A stretch of 37,157 nt of DNA from an uncultured Alcaligenaceae bacterium (GTDB lineage Bacteria > Pseudomonadota > Gammaproteobacteria > Burkholderiales > Burkholderiaceae_B). Position numbers and translations under genes: made by a program. The stretch spans positions 1-37,157 of the forward strand of contig CALKIR010000047.1 of assembly GCA_937995985.1 (NCBI GenBank), in the 5' to 3' direction. The notes under the pieces were generated by a model. That model worked only from the letters and a program-made list of their open reading frames with translations, was not told where the DNA came from and made no database searches. This document shows, one piece after another, positions 1 to 8,149 of this stretch (position 1 is its first letter; each line of letters opens with the position of its first letter).

Positions 1-118
1 AATCACGTTTTACCCTAAGCCCCAAGATTCTGTCTGCCTATATTTGCCGCGCTAGGGGTTTCAGCGTAAAGTTTATTGTTTACCGCACATATTTACTGCT
101 TTTTCGCCGGCTGATTCT
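1..118. other. Leader of smg, possibly the last codons of an upstream gene
   Basis: No gene can be assigned here. One forward frame reads N-H-V-L-P and stops at 16-18, which could be the end of an upstream gene. In related bacteria dprA often precedes smg, but nothing in these six codons identifies it. Another forward frame is open from base 3 to about 190, but its translation looks like nothing known and runs into smg out of frame. No clear promoter or ribosome binding site is visible before smg. Confidence 0.3.
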
Positions 119-580
119 ATGTTCGACGTCCTCGTTTATCTTTTTGAAACTTATTACAACCCACAAGCCTGTCCCACAGACGATGTGTTAGTACATAAGT
201 TAGCTGCCGTCGGCTTTGAAAACGACGAAATCTATGATGCTTTGGATTGGTTGCGTGGGTTAGGCGAGTCTAGCCAACAGCATAGTCCTATGGCTGCTCC
301 GCGCTCAACACATAGCATGCGTATCTATACTGCCGAAGAACAGCACCATTTTGATACGGATGCCTTGGGCTTTATCCATTTCCTTGAAGCATCACAAGTA
401 TTAACTCCTACTCTACGAGAAATTCTCATCGAACGGGCCATTGCTGTTCAAGAGCCTCCTCTTTCCTTAGATAAACTCAAAATCATCGCCCTCATTGTAT
501 TGTGGCGCCATGAGATAGAAATCGATCACCTTATTTTCGAAGAACTCATTTCATATCATGATGACGAGCTGCCTCACTGA
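119..580 (+). CDS. smg: Smg family protein (DUF494)
   Basis: The 153-residue protein matches the Smg/DUF494 family in length and in its opening MFDVLVYLFETYY. This is followed by a helical region with an acidic GFENDEIYDALDWL segment, and a C-terminal half with the family's DKLKIIALIVLWRHE stretch. It is a small, probably cytoplasmic, all-helical protein with no signal peptide or membrane segment. The biochemical role of Smg is not established. The gene is conserved in beta- and gammaproteobacteria, usually next to dprA, a topoisomerase gene or formyltransferase genes, and here topB follows on the same strand. There is no earlier in-frame ATG, GTG or TTG close by after the stop at 53-55 except TTG-free sequence, so the ATG at 119 is the natural start, although no good Shine-Dalgarno is seen. 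A palindromic terminator candidate lies about 90 bp after the stop. Confidence 0.9.
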   Translation: MFDVLVYLFETYYNPQACPTDDVLVHKLAAVGFENDEIYDALDWLRGLGESSQQHSPMAAPRSTHSMRIYTAEEQHHFDTDALGFIHFLEASQVLTPTLREILIERAIAVQEPPLSLDKLKIIALIVLWRHEIEIDHLIFEELISYHDDELPH

Positions 581-895
581 GGCGCTGTATCACTGTTTGA
601 ACGCTCTGTTGCAGTAGCATGCTCTGTCATGAGCGCTTCAGCATAATCCTGGTCATGTCCTTCTTATAAGCCCCCTAGGGGGCTTATTGCTTTTCTGTAG
701 CTGCGCATTTAGCCTCTATTCAGCAGAAAACTAAAAGCTCGTTACAATAAACAAGCCCAGGCAAGAATCACTATACTCACCAAAGCAGTCAGTCACCGTG
801 CAGCACTTGACAGCACGCATGGCTTAGCCCAATCTTTGGGGGGATGACGACCTGATCTGATTTGCGCTATCGCGATGCATTAACATTGGAAACTC
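581..895. other. smg-topB intergenic region (315 bp)
   Basis: No gene of credible length is visible. The region holds the palindrome at 666-687. A TTGACA hexamer at 807-812 is followed after 17 bp by CAATCT, which is only a weak -10 match, so this is a possible but unproven topB promoter. GGAAA at about 886-890 sits a few bases before the topB ATG and could serve as a weak ribosome binding site. Confidence 0.4.
666..687 (+). terminator. Candidate intrinsic terminator after smg
   Basis: A perfect 22-bp palindrome with arms ATAAGCCCCC and GGGGGCTTAT around a central TA. It is followed by TGCTTTTCTG, a moderate T-rich run. It lies 86 bp after the smg stop and 209 bp before topB, so it probably ends the smg transcript. 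The T-tract is imperfect, hence the moderate confidence. Confidence 0.6.
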
Positions 896-3526
896 ATGAC
901 TAAAACGCTAATCATTGCTGAAAAACCTTCTGTTGCTTTAGACATCTCACGTGCACTGGGGGGCTTTACCCGCCAAGGCGATTACTACGAGAGTGATGAA
1001 TATGTGCTGGCGGCCAGTATTGGACATTTGTTAGGGCTGGTTGCCCCCAATGATCCTGTACGTGGCAAATGGACCTTTACTCATCTGCCTGTTATTCCGC
1101 CACAGTTTGAGCTCAAGCCCAACGATAAGCGCTCTGCTGAGCGTTTAGAAATGCTGGTTAAGCTCATTAAGCGCAAAGATGTGACCCATATTATTAATGC
1201 CTGTGATGCAGGACGTGAGGGGGAGCTGATCTTTCGCTATATCATGCAGTATGCCGGGGTCGATAAGCCCATCTCGAGGCTGTGGCTGCGCTCGATGACC
1301 CGTAGTGCTATTTGTGAGGCCTTTGAGGAGCTGCGCTCAGATGAGGAGCTCAAACCATTGGAACAAGCTGCTCGGGCTCGGGCTGAGGCTGATTGGCTCA
1401 TCGGTATTAATGGTACTCGGGCCATGACCGCCTTTAATAGCAAAGATGGCGGTTTTTTTAAGACTACAGTCGGGCGTGTACAAACCCCTACACTTACCAT
1501 TGTGCATAAACGCGAAGAGGAAATTCGTCAATTTGTTCCCCGTGATTACTGGGAGGTGCATGCCACCTTTGCTGCTCAAGCAGGCACATATGTGGGCCGC
1601 TGGTTTGATCCTAATTTCAAAAAAGATGAGCACGATGCAGAGCAACGAGAGCAACGACTCTGGGATCAAGCACGGGCACAAGCTATTCTCGAGGCTTGCC
1701 AAAACGAAGCGGGGGTGGTCACCGAAAGCGCCCGTCCTTCGCGTCAACAATCCCCTGCTCTTTTCGATTTAACCAGTTTGCAACGCGAGGCAAACTCACG
1801 TTTTGGTTTTTCAGCAAATACCACCTTGTCCATTGCCCAAGCGCTCTATGAGCGCCACAAGGTGTTGACCTATCCTCGTACCGACTCTCGTTATTTGCCC
1901 GAGGACTATATACCAACCGTGCGCAGCACCATTGAGACCATGACAACCTCAGGAGCACCGACCCAACAAAGTGTGGCTCCTTTTGCCCAAATGGTGCTCG
2001 AAAAAGATTGGGTCAAACCTAATAAGCGCATTTTTAACAACGCTCGAGTTTCCGATCACTTTGCCATCATTCCTACTCAACAGGCACCTAAAAACCTTAG
2101 TGATGCCGAGTTCAAAATCTATGAGCTGGTTGCACGACGCTTCTTGGCTGTGTTTTTCCCTGCTGCAGAGTACCGTTTAACCACACGCATCACCCAGGTC
2201 AAAGACGAGCACTTTAAAACCGAAGGACGTGTTTTAGTATCCCCTGGCTGGTTGGCTATTTATGGGCGCGAAGCACAAGAGGGCCAAGACAGCTTGGTTC
2301 CCGTTGAGGATAATGAAACCGTTCATACAGAACATATAGAGCTGCATTCATTACACACCAAACCCCCCGCTCGTTTTACCGAAGCTACCTTGCTGTCCGC
2401 CATGGAAGGGGCAGGCAAATTAGTCGATGAGGATGCCTTGCGTGAAGCAATGTCCGAGCGCGGTTTGGGCACACCTGCCACCCGTGCTTCCATTATCGAA
2501 GGTTTGCTCAAAGAGGGCTATTTACGTCGTGAAGGCCGTGAACTTATTCCTACTGCCAAGGCCCGTCAACTGATGACCTTACTCAATGGTCTAGGGGTCA
2601 GTGAGCTGACTTCTCCTGGTCTCACTGGGGACTGGGAATATCGGCTCAAGCAGATAGAAATGGGGGAAATGGGCTCTAAAGAGTTTCTCGATAAAATCGA
2701 AGAAATGACCAGAGTTATTGTGGCCCGAGCCAAGGAATACGAAAGCGATTCTGTTCCTGGAGACTATGCCACTCTCAGCACCCCATGCCCAGCCTGCGGC
2801 GCGGTAGTTAAAGAAAACTATCGCCGCTATGCCTGCACCCAATGTGAGTTTTCCATTGGCAAGCATCCCGGTGGCCGTACCTTTGAACTGGACGAGGTAG
2901 AAACCCTGCTCAAAGAGCGCGAAATTGGGCCTCTTACTGGATTTATCAGCCGTATGGGACGGCCCTTTGCTGCTATTTTGCGCATTAATGAAGACAATAA
3001 ACTCGAGTTTGATTTTGGCCAAAATGAAGAAGAGGATAATGAGCCTGTTGATTTCTCTGGCCAAACCGCGCTGGGCAAATGCCCCAAATGTGCCCATTCT
3101 GTATATGAACATGGGCTTAATTATGTATGCGAACAAGCCGTTGGACCAGAAAAAAGTTGCGATTTTCGTTCTGGAAAAATTATCTTGCAACAAGAAATTA
3201 GCCCTGAGCAAATGAGCAAAATGCTTGCCGAAGGCAAAACCGATCTGCTCGATGGGTTTGTGTCCAACCGCACGCATCGCAAATTCAAAGCCTTTTTAGT
3301 AATTAATAAGGGCAAGGTGGGATTTGAATTTGAGCCTCGTGCCAGCAAGAAGAGCGCTAAAAAGGCAGCTAAAAAGGCAGCCAAAAAAGCAGCTAAAAAG
3401 GCCGCCAAAACAGCAGCAAAAAAGGCAGCAAAAAAGGCAGCAAAAAAGGCAGCTAAAAAAGCGGCCAAAAAGGCTGCTAAACAAGCCACTGAACCCACAT
3501 CTACCGCCTCTAAAAGCAGTAGTTAA
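896..3526 (+). CDS. topB: DNA topoisomerase III with a KKAA-repeat tail
   Basis: Type IA topoisomerase: it cuts one DNA strand through a 5'-phosphotyrosine, passes a strand and reseals, and is mainly used to decatenate DNA. The N-terminal TOPRIM domain has the IIAEKPSVA loop (E9) and DAGREGE (D104, E108). The catalytic tyrosine is Y326 in VLTYPRTDSRYLP. The family's GLGTPATRASIIEGL motif follows. After the core (about residues 1-610) come two cysteine zinc-ribbon-like modules starting at C631 (CPACG...CTQC) and C729 (CPKC...C). Residues 818 to about 865 form a lysine/alanine tail, with four KKAA units, one KTAA, five more KKAA and a KQAT, like the C-terminal domain of histone H1-like proteins. 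At 876 residues it is longer than E. coli TopB (about 650) because of the zinc modules and the tail. A SET methyltransferase gene starts 18 bp downstream on the same strand. Confidence 0.96.
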   Translation: MTKTLIIAEKPSVALDISRALGGFTRQGDYYESDEYVLAASIGHLLGLVAPNDPVRGKWTFTHLPVIPPQFELKPNDKRSAERLEMLVKLIKRKDVTHIINACDAGREGELIFRYIMQYAGVDKPISRLWLRSMTRSAICEAFEELRSDEELKPLEQAARARAEADWLIGINGTRAMTAFNSKDGGFFKTTVGRVQTPTLTIVHKREEEIRQFVPRDYWEVHATFAAQAGTYVGRWFDPNFKKDEHDAEQREQRLWDQARAQAILEACQNEAGVVTESARPSRQQSPALFDLTSLQREANSRFGFSANTTLSIAQALYERHKVLTYPRTDSRYLPEDYIPTVRSTIETMTTSGAPTQQSVAPFAQMVLEKDWVKPNKRIFNNARVSDHFAIIPTQQAPKNLSDAEFKIYELVARRFLAVFFPAAEYRLTTRITQVKDEHFKTEGRVLVSPGWLAIYGREAQEGQDSLVPVEDNETVHTEHIELHSLHTKPPARFTEATLLSAMEGAGKLVDEDALREAMSERGLGTPATRASIIEGLLKEGYLRREGRELIPTAKARQLMTLLNGLGVSELTSPGLTGDWEYRLKQIEMGEMGSKEFLDKIEEMTRVIVARAKEYESDSVPGDYATLSTPCPACGAVVKENYRRYACTQCEFSIGKHPGGRTFELDEVETLLKEREIGPLTGFISRMGRPFAAILRINEDNKLEFDFGQNEEEDNEPVDFSGQTALGKCPKCAHSVYEHGLNYVCEQAVGPEKSCDFRSGKIILQQEISPEQMSKMLAEGKTDLLDGFVSNRTHRKFKAFLVINKGKVGFEFEPRASKKSAKKAAKKAAKKAAKKAAKTAAKKAAKKAAKKAAKKAAKKAAKQATEPTSTASKSSS
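3356..3480 (+). repeat. 12-bp tandem repeat encoding the KKAA tail of TopB
   Basis: About ten imperfect copies of a 12-bp unit (consensus AAAAAGGCAGCN, varying at third positions), all in frame with topB. The units code KKAA, with one KTAA in the middle. Synonymous differences between copies (GCA, GCT, GCC; AAA, AAG) show that the protein sequence is being kept rather than this being a very recent DNA expansion. Copy number could change by slippage. Confidence 0.9.
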
Positions 3527-3544
3527 TTCAAAAGGCCAATCCCT

Positions 3545-4189
3545 ATGGATACATCAGACTCTGCCACAAATAAACAATGGCATTACGTTGCTGAATCAGA
3601 ACTACACGGCAAAGGCGTATTTGCACGCTGCTTTATCCCTAAAGGCACCCCCATCATGGAGTACGAGGGCAAACGCATTAGCCCCCAAGAGGCTGATGAG
3701 CAGCCCTCTGCCGATCCAGATAATCCTTATCACACTTTCTTTTTCTCGCTCAGTAATGGCAAGATTATTGATGGAGCGCAACAAGGCAACGATGCTCGTT
3801 GGATAAACCACAGCTGTGAGCCTAATTGCGAAGGACATGAAAATGATGCCGGTGATCGCGTATTTATTGTTGCCAAACGAGATATAGAAGCCGATGAAGA
3901 GCTGCTCTATGACTATGCGTTGACCATTGATGAGCCATTGACAGAGGAGCTTAAAAAAAATTATGCATGCTGGTGTGGCGCCCCTAACTGCCGCGGCACC
4001 ATGCTTGCCCTGGATGAGACGCCAGAGTCTAACCCCTCCTCTTCTTTAGCCTCCGATATGGCACGTCTTGTTCGCGCCCAGGTGCAGGCTGAAATAGAGC
4101 GTTTGCAGCCCTATTTGCGCCGTGAGATCAAACGCGAGGTACGCCGCAATTTACGCTTGCAGCGACAACGGCGGCGTTCGGCACGATAA
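3545..4189 (+). CDS. SET-domain protein-lysine methyltransferase
   Basis: The 214-residue protein carries a complete SET domain (about residues 12-126), which transfers methyl groups from S-adenosylmethionine to protein lysines. Visible signatures are GKGVFA near residue 22, the pseudoknot motif NHSCEPN at 88-94, and EELLYDY at 118-124. A post-SET CWCGAPNCRG motif follows at 142-151, in which three cysteines together with C91 would bind zinc in eukaryotic relatives. Residues 170-214 form a charged helix ending in an arginine-rich tail (RLQRQRRRSAR), suited to binding nucleic acid or an acidic partner. AAAGG about 10 bases upstream supports the ATG at 3545. The gene lies 18 bp after topB and is probably co-transcribed. 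The substrate is not known. The lysine-rich tail of the neighbouring topoisomerase is an attractive candidate, but this is inference only. Confidence 0.9.
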   Translation: MDTSDSATNKQWHYVAESELHGKGVFARCFIPKGTPIMEYEGKRISPQEADEQPSADPDNPYHTFFFSLSNGKIIDGAQQGNDARWINHSCEPNCEGHENDAGDRVFIVAKRDIEADEELLYDYALTIDEPLTEELKKNYACWCGAPNCRGTMLALDETPESNPSSSLASDMARLVRAQVQAEIERLQPYLRREIKREVRRNLRLQRQRRRSAR

Positions 4190-4212
4190 TAATGCCAAAC
4201 CCCGCCCAATTG

Positions 4213-5724
4213 CTACTGAAAAGCCGTTTCAATAAAGCTGCGTAGCTTGCGTGAATGCAACCGCGCAGCTGGCATTTCACGTAATAACTCCAAAGCCCGA
4301 ATGCCTATATGTAAATGCTGTCCTACCTGGGTATCATAAAAAGCACTGGCCATACCCGGTAGCTTAAGTTCCCCATGTAGAGGTTTATCAGAAACACATA
4401 ATAAAGTCCCATAGGGCACCCTAAACCTAAATCCATTGGCAGCGATGGTGGCTGACTCCATGTCCAGGGCAATGGCTCGAGATTGAGATAATTGCTGTAC
4501 TGGCTCATGGTGATCCCGCAACTCCCAATTACGATTATTAATAGATGCCACGGTACCCGTTCGCATAATGCGCTTCAGCTCCCATTCGCTCAGCCCTGAC
4601 ACTTGGGCCACGGCCTGCTCTAAAGCAACCTGTATTTCTGCTAGAGGCGGCACTGGCACCCATATCGGCAAATCAGCATCCAATACTCCATCTTGGCGTA
4701 CATACCCATGCGCCAAGACGTAGTCTCCTAGCCGCTGAGTCGTCCGCAAACCAGCACAATGCCCCAGCATAATCCAAGCCGATGGGCGTAATACCGCAAT
4801 ATGATCAGTGATGGTTTTGGCATTAGAGGGACCTACCCCTATGTTGACCAAGGTAATGCCATCATGACCAGTACGCAATAAATGATATGAGGGCATCTGA
4901 GGATCTCGAGGCGGCGGTGTGCCCGTATAATTACCCTGTGCATCATAGATGACATTGCCTGGGTGCACTAAGGCTCGATAGCCTCCTTTGCCCTGCTGCA
5001 CCTGCTCTTGAGCCCACGCACAAAACTCATCTACATAAAACTGATAATTAGTAAAGAGAATAAAATTCTGAAAAAACTCTGGTCGTGTAGCTGTGTAATG
5101 CTGCAATCGTTGTAATGAGTAATCAACTCGCGGAGCAGTAAATGGCGCTAAGGGCCGTGGCTCATTTCCAACCGGAGTCCATGTGCCATTGACAATGGCA
5201 TCATCCATAACGGCTAGATCGGGTACATCAAAATGATCCCTTAGAGTTTGACCAGATGCCTCTGGGTAAATTACTGAAGAATCATCCATGCTATCGCCTA
5301 AGGCAAAATGCAATGGGATGGGTTGAGTAGACTCTCCAACGCTAATAGGCACTCGGTGATTGGTGAGCAATAAGCTGATTTGCTCAAGAAAATAATCATA
5401 AAATAATTTTGGTTGGGTAATGGTTGTTTCATACACACCGGGCTCAACCACATGCCCAAAAGAAAGCCGGCTATCTATTTCCTGATAGGTATCCACCTGT
5501 ATGCGCACGACAGGATAATAGGCACGATAACGCACTCGAGGCGGAAACCCTTGGCGCAGACAGTGCTGAAAGGCATGACGGATATAAGCGGTATTACGCT
5601 CATAAATATGTACTAATCGCGCCAGTGCCAAATGTGCGTCATCAAACTCTTGAGCAGGCAGTGCTGGGGGAGTTTGCACGGTAATTTCTTTGGCTGAATA
5701 AGTGTATGTCATAGCAGAAAACAC
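4213..5724 (-). CDS. amn: AMP nucleosidase
   Basis: The enzyme hydrolyses AMP to adenine and ribose 5-phosphate and so helps set the adenylate pool. The 503-residue length is close to the E. coli enzyme (484). The N-terminal half (about 1-190) is the AMP nucleosidase-specific domain with the YYPVVRIQVDTYQEI segment. The C-terminal half is a phosphorylase-like fold with GVGPSNAKTITDHIAVL, WIMLGHCAGLR and MESATIAANGFRFRVPYGTLLCVSDKPLHGE, which are typical of Amn. The first possible start is GTG at 5724-5722. An in-frame ATG four codons later (5712) is at least as likely, and neither has a convincing Shine-Dalgarno. The gene is convergent with the SET gene (23 bp between stops) and divergent from glcB. 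Confidence 0.94.
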   Translation of the reverse strand: MFSAMTYTYSAKEITVQTPPALPAQEFDDAHLALARLVHIYERNTAYIRHAFQHCLRQGFPPRVRYRAYYPVVRIQVDTYQEIDSRLSFGHVVEPGVYETTITQPKLFYDYFLEQISLLLTNHRVPISVGESTQPIPLHFALGDSMDDSSVIYPEASGQTLRDHFDVPDLAVMDDAIVNGTWTPVGNEPRPLAPFTAPRVDYSLQRLQHYTATRPEFFQNFILFTNYQFYVDEFCAWAQEQVQQGKGGYRALVHPGNVIYDAQGNYTGTPPPRDPQMPSYHLLRTGHDGITLVNIGVGPSNAKTITDHIAVLRPSAWIMLGHCAGLRTTQRLGDYVLAHGYVRQDGVLDADLPIWVPVPPLAEIQVALEQAVAQVSGLSEWELKRIMRTGTVASINNRNWELRDHHEPVQQLSQSRAIALDMESATIAANGFRFRVPYGTLLCVSDKPLHGELKLPGMASAFYDTQVGQHLHIGIRALELLREMPAARLHSRKLRSFIETAFQ

Positions 5725-5922
5725 TCATAAAAGAAGAATGTATTCAAGCTTAACCGATTCATGATTCCATGCTATAAGATATAGACCCTAACGGTAAACC
5801 CCAGCCGAGCATATACAAAAAGTATCGACTGTTAAGACCAAAAGCCCATTGAGCCTTTCTTGTTCAACGCTCATAATAAGAAGAGGTATACGAACTCTCA
5901 CTGATAAATAATAAGGGTAACT
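5725..5922. promoter_or_regulatory. Divergent amn/glcB control region
   Basis: This 198-bp spacer separates two divergent genes and must hold both promoters. On the plus strand an AATAAGGGTAACT segment just before the glcB ATG provides an AGGG-type ribosome binding site. A/T-rich TATAAGATATAGA around 5773-5785 could be part of a -10 region, but I cannot pair it with a convincing -35. No clear operator palindrome was seen. Confidence 0.4.
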
Positions 5923-8091
5923 ATGACAAAACGCATCGATTGCTACGGCTTACAGGTAGCCGAGCCCCTTTACCAATTTGTAGAACAAGAGGCCCTCAAA
6001 GATTCTGGGCTGACTTCTGACGAATTTTGGCAGGGCTTTAGCCAGCTGGTCCACGATCTCACCCCCACTAACAGAGCCTTATTGAAAAAGCGTGATGAGC
6101 TGCAGGCCAAACTAGATGAATGGCATCGTCGTCACCCAGGCCCTATCAAAGATATGGCTGCCTATAAGAGCTTTCTCAAAGAGATAGGCTATTTGGTCGA
6201 GGCCCCGGAAACGGTGCAGGTGACCACTGACAATGTGGACCCAGAAATCACCGATCAGGCTGGCCCACAGTTAGTAGTTCCCATCATGAATGCCCGCTAT
6301 GCTCTGAATGCCATTAATGCACGCTGGGGCAGTCTCTACGATGCCCTCTATGGTACCGATGCAATCAGCGAGGCTGATGGTGCTGAGCGGACGGCTCAAT
6401 ACAACCCAGTCCGTGGGGCCAAGGTTATTGCCTATGCTCGTCAGTTTTTGGATACCACCATTCCATTAGATCAGGGCTCCCATACCGAGGTCACAGCCTA
6501 TGCCATCCAGGACGGTCACCTCGTTGCTACCCTTGAAAACGGCAATACAGCACGCCTCAAGGATAACAGCGCCTTAGTGGGATATCGTGGACAGGTTGAG
6601 GCGCCTGAGGCCATTATCTTTATCCACAATGGGTTGCATTTCGAGATTCATATTGATCGCGACCATATTATTGGCAAGACCGACAAGGCAGGAGTCAAGG
6701 ATATTATTCTCGAGTCTGCCATTACTACCATTATGGATTGCGAGGATTCTGTAGCGGCTGTAGATGCTGAGGATAAAACTCTGTGCTACCGCAACTGGTT
6801 AGGCCTCATTACCGGTACGCTCACCGAGGACATTACCAAAGATGGGCATACCTTCACCCGCCGTGCCAACCCTGATCGCGAGTACCTCGATCTCCAGGGC
6901 ACTCCGCAAACACTCAATGGCCGTTCAATGATGTTTGTCCGCAATGTGGGGCACCTCATGACCAACCCCGCTATCTTGGACAAAGAGGGCAATGAGGTAT
7001 TTGAAGGCATCATGGATGCTGTATTTACCTCCTTGTGTGCCAAGCGTGATCTCACGCTCAAGCGTAACTCTAAGACCGGCTCTATCTACATTGTTAAGCC
7101 CAAGATGCACGGCCCCGAAGAGGTGCGCTTTGCCAATGAGCTCTTTGCTCGCGTTGAGGACTTACTCAAACTAGAGCGCAATACCCTAAAAATGGGGGTG
7201 ATGGACGAAGAGCGTCGTACCAGTCTGAACCTCAAGGCATGTATTGCCGAGGCAAGTGAGCGTACCGTATTTATCAACACCGGCTTTTTAGATCGCACTG
7301 GAGATGAAATCCACTCCATCATGCAAGCAGGTCCTGTGGTGCGCAAGGGCGATATGCGCCATAGCAAGTGGTTAGATGCATACGAGCGCAATAACGTACA
7401 AACCGGTCTTGATTGCGGCTTACGCGGCCGTGCTCAAATCGGCAAGGGTATGTGGGCCATGCCTGATCTGATGGCTGCTATGCTTGAGCAAAAAATCGGT
7501 CACCTCAAGGCAGGAGGCAATACTGCTTGGGTTCCCTCACCTACTGCAGCCACCCTGCACGCTTTGCATTATCATCAAATTGATGTATTTGCACTGCAAA
7601 AAGAAATGGAAGAGGGGCCTCGCACGTCCTTTACCGAAGATATGTTGACCATTCCTGTGGTCGAGTCAGCCAATTGGTCTGCTGAAGAGATTCAACAAGA
7701 GCTAGATAATAATGCCCAAGGTATTTTGGGTTATGTGGTGCGCTGGATTGATCAAGGGATTGGGTGTTCCAAAGTGCCTGATATTCACAACGTCGGGCTG
7801 ATGGAGGACCGGGCCACCCTGCGTATTTCTAGTCAGCATATTGCTAACTGGCTGTTGCACGGTGTTACCACCAAAGAGCAGGTCGAAGAGACCTTACAAC
7901 GTATGGCCAAGGTGGTAGATGAGCAAAATGCCCATGATCCGCACTACATCCCTATGGCACGTGATTTTGAGGCCTCCAAAGCCTTCCAAGCAGCGCGGGA
8001 TTTAATCTTTAAAGGGGTAGAGCAGCCCAACGGCTATACCGAGCCTTTGCTGCATCAGTGGCGCTTGGCTCTTAAACAGCAAGCACAATAA
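5923..8091 (+). CDS. glcB: Malate synthase G
   Basis: The enzyme condenses glyoxylate with acetyl-CoA to give malate, the second step of the glyoxylate bypass and of glycolate use. The 722-residue length matches the G isoform (about 723) and not the shorter A form (about 530). The TIM-barrel core is recognisable from TIMDCEDSVAAVDAEDK, GVMDEERRTSLNLKACI, TVFINTGFLDRTGDEIHS, GLRGRAQIGKGMWAMPD and NTAWVPSPTAATLHALHYHQ. The catalytic-base aspartate of the family corresponds to D629 in LMEDRATLRISSQH. The start is supported by AAGGGTAAC just upstream. It is a single-gene unit ended by a strong intrinsic terminator at 8114-8141. No isocitrate lyase gene lies nearby. Confidence 0.97.
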   Translation: MTKRIDCYGLQVAEPLYQFVEQEALKDSGLTSDEFWQGFSQLVHDLTPTNRALLKKRDELQAKLDEWHRRHPGPIKDMAAYKSFLKEIGYLVEAPETVQVTTDNVDPEITDQAGPQLVVPIMNARYALNAINARWGSLYDALYGTDAISEADGAERTAQYNPVRGAKVIAYARQFLDTTIPLDQGSHTEVTAYAIQDGHLVATLENGNTARLKDNSALVGYRGQVEAPEAIIFIHNGLHFEIHIDRDHIIGKTDKAGVKDIILESAITTIMDCEDSVAAVDAEDKTLCYRNWLGLITGTLTEDITKDGHTFTRRANPDREYLDLQGTPQTLNGRSMMFVRNVGHLMTNPAILDKEGNEVFEGIMDAVFTSLCAKRDLTLKRNSKTGSIYIVKPKMHGPEEVRFANELFARVEDLLKLERNTLKMGVMDEERRTSLNLKACIAEASERTVFINTGFLDRTGDEIHSIMQAGPVVRKGDMRHSKWLDAYERNNVQTGLDCGLRGRAQIGKGMWAMPDLMAAMLEQKIGHLKAGGNTAWVPSPTAATLHALHYHQIDVFALQKEMEEGPRTSFTEDMLTIPVVESANWSAEEIQQELDNNAQGILGYVVRWIDQGIGCSKVPDIHNVGLMEDRATLRISSQHIANWLLHGVTTKEQVEETLQRMAKVVDEQNAHDPHYIPMARDFEASKAFQAARDLIFKGVEQPNGYTEPLLHQWRLALKQQAQ

Positions 8092-8113
8092 TATTTTTTG
8101 ATTACCTCTTTCC

Positions 8114-8141
8114 GCGGAGCGCTTAAGCGCTCCGCTTTTTT
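8114..8141 (+). terminator. Intrinsic terminator of glcB
   Basis: A perfect 22-bp palindrome with arms GCGGAGCGCTT and AAGCGCTCCGC (8114-8135) is directly followed by six T residues (8136-8141). It lies 22 bp after the glcB stop. On the opposite strand no T-run follows, so it works for the plus strand only. Confidence 0.92.
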
Positions 8142-8149
8142 AATGCTGT

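Noticed and set aside
1202..1225. DAGREGE in TopB instead of a DxDxE metal motif
   Set aside because: A glycine at the second aspartate position is common in TopB-type topoisomerases as far as I know; it is not evidence of inactivity.
2591..3277. Long open frame on the minus strand within topB (228 codons)
   Set aside because: It lies fully inside a clearly real gene, its translation resembles no family, and nearby antisense frames are equally open; it is a shadow of topB codon use.
3356..3480. Regular short repeats resembling a CRISPR array
   Set aside because: The 12-bp units are contiguous with no spacers and code the TopB tail in frame.
3121..3498. Minus-strand frame with alanine/phenylalanine repeats, and plus-strand shifted frame from 3324
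   Set aside because: Both are simply other-frame readings of the KKAA tandem repeat.
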